Shown in pieces: positions 38,874 to 47,954 of a stretch of 53,489 nucleotides of DNA (position 1 is its first letter; each line of letters begins with the position of its first letter). Under the pieces are notes generated by a model. It searched no databases and was not told where the DNA came from. It saw nothing but the letters and a program-made list of their open reading frames with translations. The stretch is from Candidatus Elulimicrobium sp. (lineage in GTDB: Bacteria > Omnitrophota > Gorgyraeia > Zapsychrales > Fredricksoniimonadaceae). The position numbers and the translations under genes were made by a program. The DNA is taken from positions 1 to 53,489 of the forward strand of contig DYOU01000008.1 in the NCBI GenBank assembly GCA_020720365.1. Direction: 5' to 3'.

Positions 38874-41351
38874 ATGTTAGTAAGTGAATTAGCTAAGCAA
38901 TGCAATATTACAGAAGATGTCATTTTGACGACTCTAAAAGCGATCAAGTTACGTGCTAAAGGAGAGGCTCAGGATCTTAGCCCTGCTGTATTGATGGTGC
39001 TTAAAGGTGAACTTGAGGCGAAAGGTCTCATTCTTCAACAGGAAGTTGAGAAGAAGCCCGTTAAGAAGGCAGCTGTAAAGAAGGTAGTAGAACCGTTGGC
39101 TGTAAAAGTAACCCGTAAGAAGAAGGAACCTGAAGTTGTTAAGGAAGCTGTCAAAGAAAAGCCTGTTGTTGTTACAGTGAGAAAACTTTCAGATGTTCCT
39201 GTTAAAAAAATTGTTGAGGTTGCTGTTGTTGAGAAGGTAGAGGTTCATCCGGTAGAGCCAGTTGTTGTTCCCGAAGTTGTCCCGGTTGTTCAGAAGCCCG
39301 TCGGCCATACAGAAACAACAGAAGAACATACAATTGACGATCAAGGTCGGAGGATCATAAAGAAGGTTACCAAGACCATTGTTACTATTACGAAAAAGAA
39401 AGTTCAGCCAGAAGCCCCTGCGTTTGTATCAGTGCAGCCTTTGAAGAAACGGTCAACGCGTGAAGATCGCTCTACCGTTTCAGAAGTTCGTCCTGTTACA
39501 GAAGAATTCGGGATTCTTTCGGAAACGGGAGTTTCGTCTGATTTGCCTAAAATAGAGCCTTCGCTGGCACCTAAAGCAGAGGGGCCTTTAAAAGATGTTG
39601 ATATTAAATTACCGGTTACGGTAGGGGACCTTTCGTTCAAATTTCAGCAGAAAGTGAACGTGGTTTTAAAAGCCCTCATGGGGATGGGGGTCTTTGCTAA
39701 TATTAATCAGAATCTTGGTGAAGATATTGTCCGCAAACTTTGTCAGGAATTCGGTTTTAATCTGGTCGAGATCAAATCGCAGGAAGATCAATTAGTGGCA
39801 GATCATACAAAAGAACAAGAAGATCCTTCATTGCTTCAATCACGTGCTCCGGTGGTGACTTTTATGGGGCATGTTGATCATGGTAAGACGTCATTGCTGG
39901 ATGCGATCCGTAAAACAAAAATAGTAGATACAGAGCATGGCGGAATTACCCAGCATATTAGGGCATACTCTGTTTCTGTTCCGAAGGGTACAATTACATT
40001 TATGGATACTCCTGGCCATGCCGCTTTCACGGCGATGAGGTCAAGAGGGGCTCATATTACAGATATTGTTGTGGTTGTTATTGCTGCGAATGAAGGGATT
40101 ATGCCTCAAACAGAAGAGGCGATTGATCATGCGCGTGCCGCCGGTATGCCAATTGTGGTGGCATTGAATAAAATGGATCGGCAGGACGCAGATCCTGAAA
40201 TGGTTAAGAAACAGTTGATGGAACATGATCTCATGCCTGAAGAATGGGGCGGGAAGATTGTTGTTGTCCCTGTTTCAGCTCATACAGGTGAAGGTTTGGA
40301 TCATTTACTTGAAATGATCCTTCTTGAAGCTGAAATGCTGCAATTAAAAGCTAATCCGGACAAAAAAGCCGCCGGGATCGTTGTTGAAGCTCATATGAGT
40401 ACAGGGAAAGGGGCTTTAGCGACTTTCATTGTCCAGAGCGGTACTTTACGTGAAGGCGATATTGTTGTTGTTGGCCCTTACTGTTCCAAAGTCAAGGCTA
40501 TGTTTGATGATCATAAGCGCCAGGTGAAGGCGGCAGGTCCTTGTATGCCTGTTGAGGTTTTAGGGCTCTCGGGTGTTCCTGATGCAGGGGAGAGATTCTT
40601 TGTTATGGAAAATGAGAAGTCAGCTCGTGAAATAGCCGCAGTTCGTGAAGAAAAGATGAAGACGGATCGTTTAAGAGAAACGTCAAAGATTACTCTTGAA
40701 GCATTATTTGCTAAACATGAGGCGGGGCTGATCCGCGAGTTAAACGTTATTATTAAAGGTGACGTGCAGGGATCTGTAGGAGCATTGCGGACGGCTCTTG
40801 AGAAAATACCAAATGAGAGTAAAGAAGTCGCCATCAAGTTTATTCATTGTGGCGTAGGTGAGGTCAATCCTTCAGATATTATTCTTGCGCATGTATCGAA
40901 GGCGATCATTATCGCTTTTAATGTGAGTAAGAGTGCTACGGCTAATGATGAGCTTGAAAAGACTCCGGTAGAGGTTCGGCGGTATAACGTTATTTATGAT
41001 ATTGTTAATGATATCCGAGGTGCGTTGGAAGGAATGCTTAAGCCGGATACCAAGCGCCACTTTGTCGCACGGGCGGAAGTTCGTCAGGTTTTTAATTTAA
41101 CAAAGTCGGGGATCGTTGCGGGCTGTATGATGCTTAAAGGGCGTATGCGCGCACGAGCGACTGTGGATGTCTTACGTAATGGGGTTATTATTCATTCGGG
41201 AAAACTTGTAACATTAAAACGCTTTAAAGATGATGTTAAAGAAGTTGGAGAAGGTTTTGAGTGCGGTATGGCTGTAGATAGGTTTGATGGGTATCAGCCG
41301 GGCGATGTGATTGAGTCTTTTGAGATAGAGAATATCGCAAGGAAATTATGA
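38874..41351 (+). CDS. infB: Translation initiation factor IF-2
   Basis: APVVTFMGHVDHGKTSLLDAIR, FMDTPGHAAFTAMRSRGA, ALNKMDR; lysine/valine-rich N-terminal linker. Confidence 0.97.
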   Translation: MLVSELAKQCNITEDVILTTLKAIKLRAKGEAQDLSPAVLMVLKGELEAKGLILQQEVEKKPVKKAAVKKVVEPLAVKVTRKKKEPEVVKEAVKEKPVVVTVRKLSDVPVKKIVEVAVVEKVEVHPVEPVVVPEVVPVVQKPVGHTETTEEHTIDDQGRRIIKKVTKTIVTITKKKVQPEAPAFVSVQPLKKRSTREDRSTVSEVRPVTEEFGILSETGVSSDLPKIEPSLAPKAEGPLKDVDIKLPVTVGDLSFKFQQKVNVVLKALMGMGVFANINQNLGEDIVRKLCQEFGFNLVEIKSQEDQLVADHTKEQEDPSLLQSRAPVVTFMGHVDHGKTSLLDAIRKTKIVDTEHGGITQHIRAYSVSVPKGTITFMDTPGHAAFTAMRSRGAHITDIVVVVIAANEGIMPQTEEAIDHARAAGMPIVVALNKMDRQDADPEMVKKQLMEHDLMPEEWGGKIVVVPVSAHTGEGLDHLLEMILLEAEMLQLKANPDKKAAGIVVEAHMSTGKGALATFIVQSGTLREGDIVVVGPYCSKVKAMFDDHKRQVKAAGPCMPVEVLGLSGVPDAGERFFVMENEKSAREIAAVREEKMKTDRLRETSKITLEALFAKHEAGLIRELNVIIKGDVQGSVGALRTALEKIPNESKEVAIKFIHCGVGEVNPSDIILAHVSKAIIIAFNVSKSATANDELEKTPVEVRRYNVIYDIVNDIRGALEGMLKPDTKRHFVARAEVRQVFNLTKSGIVAGCMMLKGRMRARATVDVLRNGVIIHSGKLVTLKRFKDDVKEVGEGFECGMAVDRFDGYQPGDVIESFEIENIARKL

Positions 41352-42340
41352 ACAAGCGCGTTTTTAGCGGTATGCGCCCGACCGGCAAGCTTCATTTAGG
41401 GCATTTAGTCGGAGCTTTACATAATTGGGTCCGCCTGCAGGATTCGCATCAGTGTGTTTATTCCATTGTGGATTGGCACGCCTTGATGGGGGAGTATGAA
41501 TTTAGTGGTAATATCCGATCGTCTGTTTATGATATGGCGATCGATTGGATGGCTTGCGGGATTGATCCAGATCGTTCGATCGTCTTTATTCAGTCCGATG
41601 TCCCTGAACATCTTGAGTTGCAAATGTTTCTTTCTTGTTTAACTCCTCTGGGGTGGTTAGAGCGGAATCCGACCTATAAAGAGCAGCTGCGTGAGATCAC
41701 AACGCGGAATCTTCAGACGTATGCCTTTTTAGGTTATCCTGTTTTACAGGCTGCGGATATCCTTCTTTACAGGGCTGATGCCGTTCCGATCGGAGAAGAT
41801 CAGCTGCCTCATTTGGAACTGACACGAGAGATCTCTCGACGATTTAATTCATTGTATTCCGTTAATTTATTCAAAGATTGTGAAGCGATCCTGACGCAAA
41901 CACCGCGTCTTTTGGGAATGGACAATCGCAAGATGTCGAAGAGTTATGGCAATGCGATCAATCTTGCGGATACTCCGGAAGAGATACAGGTTAAAGTAAA
42001 GGCAATGGTCACCGATGCCAAGCGGCTACGGCTTAAGGATGTCGGTCATCCGGATGAGTGTAATGTTTTTAGTTATTACAAAGCATTTGTATCAGCCAAA
42101 GAGGTGGATGCCCGTTCCTGGTGTGAGAATGCCTTGAAAGGGTGTACGGACTGTAAAAGGATCCTTGCTGATGAGATCATTGAGTTCTTACGTCCTGTTC
42201 GCGACAAGAGACAAAAGTTAGAGAAAGATCCTGCCTATATTCATGAAGTCCTTCGAAAAGGCGCTGTTCGCGCCCGGGAGATTGCCGGTACCACAATGAC
42301 AGAAGTTCGTAAGGCTGTTTTTTCTGCTTCAAGAGCGTAA
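41348..42340 (+). CDS. trpS: Tryptophanyl-tRNA synthetase
   Basis: FSGMRPTGKLHLGHLVGAL, PVLQAADILLYRADAVPIGEDQLPHLELTREI, MSKSYGNAI. Confidence 0.96.
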   Translation: MNKRVFSGMRPTGKLHLGHLVGALHNWVRLQDSHQCVYSIVDWHALMGEYEFSGNIRSSVYDMAIDWMACGIDPDRSIVFIQSDVPEHLELQMFLSCLTPLGWLERNPTYKEQLREITTRNLQTYAFLGYPVLQAADILLYRADAVPIGEDQLPHLELTREISRRFNSLYSVNLFKDCEAILTQTPRLLGMDNRKMSKSYGNAINLADTPEEIQVKVKAMVTDAKRLRLKDVGHPDECNVFSYYKAFVSAKEVDARSWCENALKGCTDCKRILADEIIEFLRPVRDKRQKLEKDPAYIHEVLRKGAVRAREIAGTTMTEVRKAVFSASRA

Positions 42341-42374
42341 GTAGCTTTTTTTCCGTGCGTGGGGGCTTTATCAG

Positions 42375-43196
42375 ATGAGTTACAAATTCCAGCTAGAAAT
42401 GTTTGAAGGTCCGTTGGATCTTTTATTATATCTTATTCGTAAGAATGAGGTCAATATTTATGATATCCCTGTTACTCAAATAACAGAGCAGTATATGGAG
42501 TGCATCGAGATGATGAAGATGCTGGATCTTGATGGTATCGGTGAGTTTCTAGTGATGGCGGCAACGCTTTTGCAGATCAAGTCCAGAATGCTTTTACCGC
42601 AGGATCCCAATCAGATAGATGATTCTGAGGATCCTCGGGTAGAGTTGGTCCGGCGGTTGGAGGAATATCAAAGGATTAAAGAGGCGGCGGAAGAGCTTCG
42701 CCTGAGGGCAGAAAAAAGGTCAGATCTGTTCCCTCGCCGGATTGATGAGCAGGCGCTGGACGATCTTAAGAACGACTCCAAAGAAGTTTTTTTTGAAGCT
42801 AATTTATTTGATTTGATTACAGCTTTGACCGTGGCGCTTGCGAATAAGCCTGAGAAGGGTTCTTATGAGGTGGTACGAGAAGAGCATACAGTTGCAAGTA
42901 AGGTTCATACCATTCTGCATGTTCTTGTAGAGCGTCCACGGATCCTGCTGAATGAGCTTTTTGAGAATGCTTCAGATAAGATGGAAGTGATCGTTACATT
43001 TATGGCTGTGCTGGAACTGTGCAGGGTCAAGGAAGTGGTACTTGTGCAAAAACGTTTGTTTGCGGATATTGAATTAGTGCGGAACGCAGATAATATTATT
43101 GTTGTTCAGCCTTCGGTTGAACAGTCAACGTCTTCTGATAGTCATCGAGGGAGTCTTGTGTCACAACCAGAGGTTGAGACAGATGGAAGAACTTAA
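42375..43196 (+). CDS. scpA: Segregation and condensation protein A
   Basis: YKFQLEMFEGPLDLLLYLIRKNEVNIYDIPVTQITEQYME; MAATLLQIKSRMLLP. Confidence 0.93.
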   Translation: MSYKFQLEMFEGPLDLLLYLIRKNEVNIYDIPVTQITEQYMECIEMMKMLDLDGIGEFLVMAATLLQIKSRMLLPQDPNQIDDSEDPRVELVRRLEEYQRIKEAAEELRLRAEKRSDLFPRRIDEQALDDLKNDSKEVFFEANLFDLITALTVALANKPEKGSYEVVREEHTVASKVHTILHVLVERPRILLNELFENASDKMEVIVTFMAVLELCRVKEVVLVQKRLFADIELVRNADNIIVVQPSVEQSTSSDSHRGSLVSQPEVETDGRT

Positions 43197-44178
43197 AAGG
43201 ATCATTCTGGATCAGGAAACTGATGAAGATCGTGTAGCCGGTATTTCTTTACGCCCTTCTGATCTTGTTGATTTTGTTGGGCAGAAGGATCTTGTTGACA
43301 ATATTCGTGTGGCCGTTGAAGCTGCGCGTCACAGGAAAGAACCGTTAGAACATATCCTTTTTTCAGGCCCTCCAGGTTTAGGGAAGACCTCCCTTGCCCA
43401 TATTATTGCCCATGAAATGAAGGCCCGTATTACAGTGACTTCAGGGCCGGCGATCCAACGCGCTGGTGATTTTATTGGGATCTTGACGAATTTAGCGAGT
43501 GGGGATGTGCTTTTTATCGATGAGATCCATCGCCTGTCAAAAACAGTTGAGGAGTTTTTGTATCCGGCAATGGAAAATTACAAGATTGACTTTATTGTTG
43601 ATAAAGGTCCGTATGCAAAGACGATCAATTTTAATTTAAAGCCGTTTACGTTGATCGGAGCAACAACGCGCAGCGGTCTTTTAGCAACGCCCTTGCGGGA
43701 CAGGTTTGGCCTGGCGTATCATTTAGACTTTTATCCACCAGAAGAATTAGCGCGTATTATTGAGAATTCCGCGTTAAAGCTGTCGATTGATCTTGAAGAA
43801 GGCGTGTCTTTCGAGATCGCCCGCCGCGCTCGAGGGACACCTCGCATTGCGAATCGGCTGTTACGGAGAGTTCGAGATTTTGCGCAGGTAAAGACGGGCT
43901 ATTCCCGAATTACAGTAGCGATTGTCGTACAATCAATGGATTCGTTAAAGATTGATGTTGAGGGGTTAGATGATCTTGACCGACGGATTCTTTCATTAAT
44001 GATGAACAGTTATAACGGCGGTCCTGTTGGTATTGATGCATTGGCGGCAACGATGAATGAAGAAACCGATACTATTTGTGATGTTGTGGAACCCTATTTA
44101 CTTAAAACAGGGTTCTTACGCCGAACATCCCGTGGTCGTGAATTAACGGATAAAGCCAAGAAACATTTATGTTCTTAG
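43183..44178 (+). CDS. ruvB: Holliday junction branch migration DNA helicase RuvB
   Basis: LRPSDLVDFVGQKDLVDNI, LFSGPPGLGKTSLAHIIAHEM, LFIDEIHRLSKTVEEFLYPAMENY, IGATTRSGLLATPLRDRFG; start likely ATG 43183. Confidence 0.96.
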   Translation: MEELKRIILDQETDEDRVAGISLRPSDLVDFVGQKDLVDNIRVAVEAARHRKEPLEHILFSGPPGLGKTSLAHIIAHEMKARITVTSGPAIQRAGDFIGILTNLASGDVLFIDEIHRLSKTVEEFLYPAMENYKIDFIVDKGPYAKTINFNLKPFTLIGATTRSGLLATPLRDRFGLAYHLDFYPPEELARIIENSALKLSIDLEEGVSFEIARRARGTPRIANRLLRRVRDFAQVKTGYSRITVAIVVQSMDSLKIDVEGLDDLDRRILSLMMNSYNGGPVGIDALAATMNEETDTICDVVEPYLLKTGFLRRTSRGRELTDKAKKHLCS

Positions 44179-45338
44179 TGCCAACTCTTTCATTCCCTTT
44201 CAGGCTATTTACAGTCATTTGTTTAATGATCGTTTTTGTTTGTACTGATGCCTCGCTTGTGCGTGCAAAGTCGATCTTGATCAGGGTATCTGTTCTTAAA
44301 GATGTTGATCATTTCACTATTGCGGTAGATGGGCGGCATACAATTCTTGACTATAATACCGGAGAGAAAGTTGGTGTTGGTATTCGGCTCTTGCCGGCAA
44401 CGGTTTCTTTTAATAATGGGAAGATAAGGATTGGTGACAGGCTATACGATAATCCGCGATTGATCGTTGAGCCTCGTCGTGATGCGACTATACGGGTGAA
44501 TGATAAACATTTTCGCGGAATTATGGTCATTATTAACACAGGAGATTCTTTAACAGTTGTTAATTCGATAGAGATTGAACAGTATATTAAGGGAGTTCTT
44601 TATCATGAGGTTTCAGACAAGTGGCCTTTAGAGGCGATAAAAGCGCAGGCTGTTGCAACGCGTACGTATGCATTGTATTCCATTGAAACGTTTGCGGCCC
44701 GTGACTTTGATGTAACGAATGATGTGTATTCACAGGTTTATGGCGGGAAGACAGCAGAGCGTTATCAGACAAATTTGGCAGTCCAGAAAACAAAAGGTGA
44801 AGTCTTGACCTATAAAGGCAAGATATTCCCTGCTTTCTTTCATGCGAATTCAGGTGGGGTTACGGAGAGCGCTGCTGAATTATGGAATGTTGATATTGCA
44901 CCTCTCAAAGGAGGAGTGGAATCCATCTACTCAGTTAATGCACCTCATTATCGGTGGCGGAGGAATTATCGCTTGAAAGATATTCAAGATGTTCTTAATA
45001 AGCAGGGAGTGAAGGTTGGGCTTATCAAGAGTATTCGTGTTAAAGAATATAACGGGAGCGGAAGGGTTCGTTCACTTGAGGTCATTGATCGTGAGAATAA
45101 GATCTTTCAGGTTGAAGGAAAAGTATTTCGAGAAGCCTTGGGTCCAAATGTCTTAAAAAGTAACAAGTATAAAGTTGAGATGAAAGGATATTATGTTGAT
45201 CTGGTAGGGTATGGCTGGGGGCATGGTGTTGGGATGTGTCAGTGGGGTGCGTATAATATGTCCCGGATGAAGTTTTCCTATAAACAGATCTTGCAATTTT
45301 ATTATCCAGGCTCAAGTATAGAGTTACATAAAGATTGA
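44169..45338 (+). CDS. SpoIID/LytB domain-containing protein
   Basis: IEQYIKGVLYHEVSDKWPLEAIKAQAVATRTYAL, DVYSQVYGG, FHANSGGVTESAAELW, GYGWGHGVGMCQWGAYNMS. Confidence 0.9.
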   Translation: MFLVPTLSFPFRLFTVICLMIVFVCTDASLVRAKSILIRVSVLKDVDHFTIAVDGRHTILDYNTGEKVGVGIRLLPATVSFNNGKIRIGDRLYDNPRLIVEPRRDATIRVNDKHFRGIMVIINTGDSLTVVNSIEIEQYIKGVLYHEVSDKWPLEAIKAQAVATRTYALYSIETFAARDFDVTNDVYSQVYGGKTAERYQTNLAVQKTKGEVLTYKGKIFPAFFHANSGGVTESAAELWNVDIAPLKGGVESIYSVNAPHYRWRRNYRLKDIQDVLNKQGVKVGLIKSIRVKEYNGSGRVRSLEVIDRENKIFQVEGKVFREALGPNVLKSNKYKVEMKGYYVDLVGYGWGHGVGMCQWGAYNMSRMKFSYKQILQFYYPGSSIELHKD

Positions 45339-45362
45339 GATTGACATTCTAGGTAGGCAGGT

Positions 45363-45725
45363 TTACATGGCGCTTTTGGCGGCCATTGACATTATTTCAT
45401 GAGGATTTAGCGGTTTAATAATATATCCTGATGCTCCTTTTCGTACGGCTTCAATGGCTTCGTCTTCTTCGTTCTGATCTCCCAATGCAATAATAATGAG
45501 TGAAGGTTCTTGTTTACGCATGGCGGCAAAAATATTTTCGCCATCAGCATTAAGGCTGTTATTTGTTCCCATAAAGACAAGGGCAGGTTTCTTCTTTTCG
45601 CCGATCATCTTTAATGCGTGAGACGGCGATTCAAGGATGATGAGTGGATAAGTATTCGATAAGATCTTCTTTAATAGGTCTCTGCTGATCTCATTGGTAT
45701 CTGCAATAAGGATAGTTTTTGGCAT
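45363..45725 (-). CDS. Stand-alone receiver-like (REC) domain, apparent pseudo-receiver
   Basis: KTILIADTNEISRDLLKKIL…PALVFMGTNNSLNADGENIFAAMR…EDEAIEAVRKGASGYIIKPLNPHEI; phospho-acceptor Asp position appears to be Gly. Confidence 0.75.
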   Translation of the reverse strand: MPKTILIADTNEISRDLLKKILSNTYPLIILESPSHALKMIGEKKKPALVFMGTNNSLNADGENIFAAMRKQEPSLIIIALGDQNEEDEAIEAVRKGASGYIIKPLNPHEIMSMAAKSAM

Positions 45726-45726
45726 A

Positions 45727-46275
45727 TTAGAGGGTTACCGGTGTCAGGACTGAAAGAAATTTGACTGTTGTAGTATATGGATTTTCAAAATGATGCGGGA
45801 AAGACGCATTAAAATAGAGAGATGTGTGGGATGTAAGTTTTATAGATTGATCTTTAACGTGTGCGGTCAGGGATCCTTCAAGTATCCAAACGAAACGCTC
45901 GGAACCTGGCGGAAACTTTTCAATGCCGGAGATTCCTTTACCTTCTATCTTAATAAGGGTTGGCAGCATTCTTTTGCTGGTAGCTTGTCGAGACAGGATT
46001 TCACGGGACACTTTTTCATTAGGAGCTGAAATCGCTTCAATGTTTTCTTCTGATATGATAGGAATGGATTCATTCTCTTGCATGCCTTGATAAAGCTCGG
46101 ATATATCAAGACCGAGCGCTTTTGCGATCATAAAATGAGATTGCAATGTGCCGGTCATTTTCCCATTTTCAATACGTGAAAGAGTCGCGATCTGTACTCC
46201 ACTGTCTTGGGAGAGAGTCGTAAGAGAAATTTTCTTTAGTTTGCGAATCTTTTTGATTTGTATGCCAATATTCAT
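45727..46275 (-). CDS. XRE-family HTH regulator with C-terminal cupin domain
   Basis: HTH: IGIQIKKIRKLKKISLTTLSQDSGVQIATLSRIENGKM; cupin: PPGSERFVWILEGSLTAHVKDQSIKLTSHTSLYFNASFPHHFEN. ATG 46275 preceded by AAAGGAGG. Confidence 0.88.
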   Translation of the reverse strand: MNIGIQIKKIRKLKKISLTTLSQDSGVQIATLSRIENGKMTGTLQSHFMIAKALGLDISELYQGMQENESIPIISEENIEAISAPNEKVSREILSRQATSKRMLPTLIKIEGKGISGIEKFPPGSERFVWILEGSLTAHVKDQSIKLTSHTSLYFNASFPHHFENPYTTTVKFLSVLTPVTL

Positions 46276-46389
46276 AACATTCCTCCTTTGTATTATTCTA
46301 AATAATTTTAACACATCTTGAGGATTAATCAACAATTTGTCGACGAGTAAAAATTAGTTCATTATTATTGATTTTTAGTTAAAATATAT

Positions 46390-46418
46390 ATTGACATAAA
46401 ATCAAAATAGTTGTAAGA
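46390..46418 (+). promoter_or_regulatory. Candidate sigma70-type promoter for spoVG
   Basis: TTGACA (46390-46395), 17-nt spacer, TAAGAT (46413-46418), 44 nt before the spoVG ATG. Confidence 0.65.
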
Positions 46419-46462
46419 TATTCCCAGTCAAGTTGATAAAAAATCAAAAAGATGGGGGTTAT

Positions 46463-46729
46463 ATGTCATTAGAGTTTAAGGTTGCGAAAATGTTTTGTTT
46501 GCCTGATGCTGGTAGTTTGAAAGCGTTTGCAGATGTTACAGTGAATGATTCTTTGACGATCAAGGGATTGAGGGTGGTTGAAGGAAAGAAAGGTCTTTTT
46601 GTGACAATGCCTCGAGAGCAGGGAAAAGATAGTAAATGGTATGACCAGGTTTCTTGTACATCGACAGAGATATTTGATGATATTGCTACAAAAGTTCTTT
46701 CAGAGTATCAGTCCGTAGTTGTTGGTTAA
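46463..46729 (+). CDS. spoVG: SpoVG family protein
   Basis: Short SpoVG-type protein: LKAFADVTVNDSLTIKGLRVVEGKKGLFVTMPREQGKDSKWYDQVSC. Confidence 0.9.
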   Translation: MSLEFKVAKMFCLPDAGSLKAFADVTVNDSLTIKGLRVVEGKKGLFVTMPREQGKDSKWYDQVSCTSTEIFDDIATKVLSEYQSVVVG

Positions 46730-46834
46730 ACACGGATGTTTCAATAGAAAGATCGGCCTGGATTTCATGCCATTCACAGGTAATGGCAAAATGAGGGTTA
46801 AAGTATGATTTGTTCACATTGAATGTGTTGTTTC

Positions 46835-46971
46835 TTAAAAGAACTCGTTGAGAATTAATGACGGTGATTATTACATGTAAGCCTTTCTCGATCGGACGAG
46901 GGGGCTGGGGGGCGTGTTTTAAGATCATCAAACGGATAAATAAAAGCATTAATTCTCAAAAGTTCTTTTAA
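46835..46971. repeat. Long inverted repeat (stem-loop 1), about 25-nt arms with 86-nt spacer
   Basis: TTAAAAGAACTCGTTGAGAATTAATG (46835-46860) vs CATTAATTCTCAAAAGTTCTTTTAA (46947-46971); 24 paired positions with one CG/A interruption; spacer contains an inner helix 46880-46906 (AGCC/GGCT, CTCG/CGAG). Confidence 0.85.
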
Positions 46972-46973
46972 AC

Positions 46974-47040
46974 ATATCCTGACATTCTCTGAGGTGTTGA
47001 TTGGCTTGCCTCGAGAGAGGGCCTCAGAGTGTCAGGATAT
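46974..47040. repeat. Inverted repeat (stem-loop 2), 19 bp stem with 2-nt bulge
   Basis: ATATCCTGACATTCTCTGAGG (46974-46994) vs CCTCAGAGTGTCAGGATAT (47022-47040); apical CCTC-GAGA-GAGG mini-hairpin at 47009-47020. No T-tract follows on either strand. Confidence 0.88.
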
Positions 47041-47092
47041 AATAATTGAGTTGGTTTGATTATTAAGATTAATGGAATGTCAGGAGGGTATT

Positions 47093-47524
47093 ATGAATCG
47101 AAAAGGGTTTTCATTGATTGAATTAGCCATAGCATTGGGCTTAGTGGCGGTATTAGTGAGTGTTGTTACAGCTGGCGGAGGGATGATGGCTAAAAGCCGT
47201 ATTCATCGGGAAATGGTGGCTGTTGATACGATCAGGATCGCGGCCCAAAATTATTTATCATCAAGAAATTTAACGTATAACGGCATCAGTGTTGAGGTGC
47301 TTAAGGCGGCGGGATTGTTGCCCTCAAGCTTTGATCCGATCAAGTCTAATTCCTATGGAGGTGATTATAGCGTCAGAGTTAATGATGCGGATATGACTCG
47401 GGTTGATATTGTTCTTGCGAATATTCCGGATACAGCGGGAGAAGATCTTTCCAATACATTCAAGAATAAGGCGGAATTGATCTCATATGATAAATCGAGA
47501 CGGGTCTGGCAGGCTACCTTTTGA
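47093..47524 (+). CDS. Type IV prepilin-like protein, resembles a type IVb major pilin (PilS-like)
   Basis: Short leader MNRKG|FSLIELAIALGLVAVLVSVV; C-terminal region LKAAGLLPSSFDPIKSNSYGGDYSV…; SD AGGAGGG upstream of ATG 47093. Confidence 0.78.
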   Translation: MNRKGFSLIELAIALGLVAVLVSVVTAGGGMMAKSRIHREMVAVDTIRIAAQNYLSSRNLTYNGISVEVLKAAGLLPSSFDPIKSNSYGGDYSVRVNDADMTRVDIVLANIPDTAGEDLSNTFKNKAELISYDKSRRVWQATF

Positions 47525-47954
47525 TCGGCGAGGGTATACGTTATTTGAATGTGCTTTAGGTTTGTCGATCAGTGTTATTCTGGTTGTTCTTGTCGCTTGT
47601 TCCTTTAGAAGTTCTTTGGATGCAGCGCGTGCTTCTCGTGTATTGCTAGAGATGCGGTCGATTCTTCAGGCGGCAAGAAGTTATTATGATTCTAAGGGAG
47701 TATGGCCGGTCAATATGCTGGATGTTAAGAGTTTCTTGTTGAAAAGCCCGCTTGAGAATGCATGGGGGCATGTATATCAGTTATCCCCGCAGGGGATGCG
47801 GTTTCAAGTTGACACGGAAGTCCCGGATTCAATTTCTTTACCAGTGGGGGAATGGGGTATGGTTACCGAGAGTCGAATGGTGAACGGTAAAAGATGGCAG
47901 ATGAGTGTTCCTTTATCTTATGGTAGAGCGGCAAGGCTTAAATATGAAGAATAA
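47487..47954 (+). CDS. Minor prepilin-like protein
   Basis: Leader ending RRG|YTLFECALGLSISVILVVLVA; globular part ARSYYDSKGVWPVNMLDVKSFL…FQVDTEVPDS. Confidence 0.72.
   Translation: MINRDGSGRLPFDRRGYTLFECALGLSISVILVVLVACSFRSSLDAARASRVLLEMRSILQAARSYYDSKGVWPVNMLDVKSFLLKSPLENAWGHVYQLSPQGMRFQVDTEVPDSISLPVGEWGMVTESRMVNGKRWQMSVPLSYGRAARLKYEE

Noticed and set aside
45341-45369. Promoter-like TTGACA-N17-TACATG downstream of the SpoIID gene
   Set aside because: Weak -10, points into the antisense of the receiver gene in a 24-bp convergent gap; probably chance.
46835-47040. attC-like integron recombination site or CRISPR repeats
   Set aside because: No convincing RYYYAAC/GTTRRRY core pair in the correct arrangement and no regularly spaced direct repeats.
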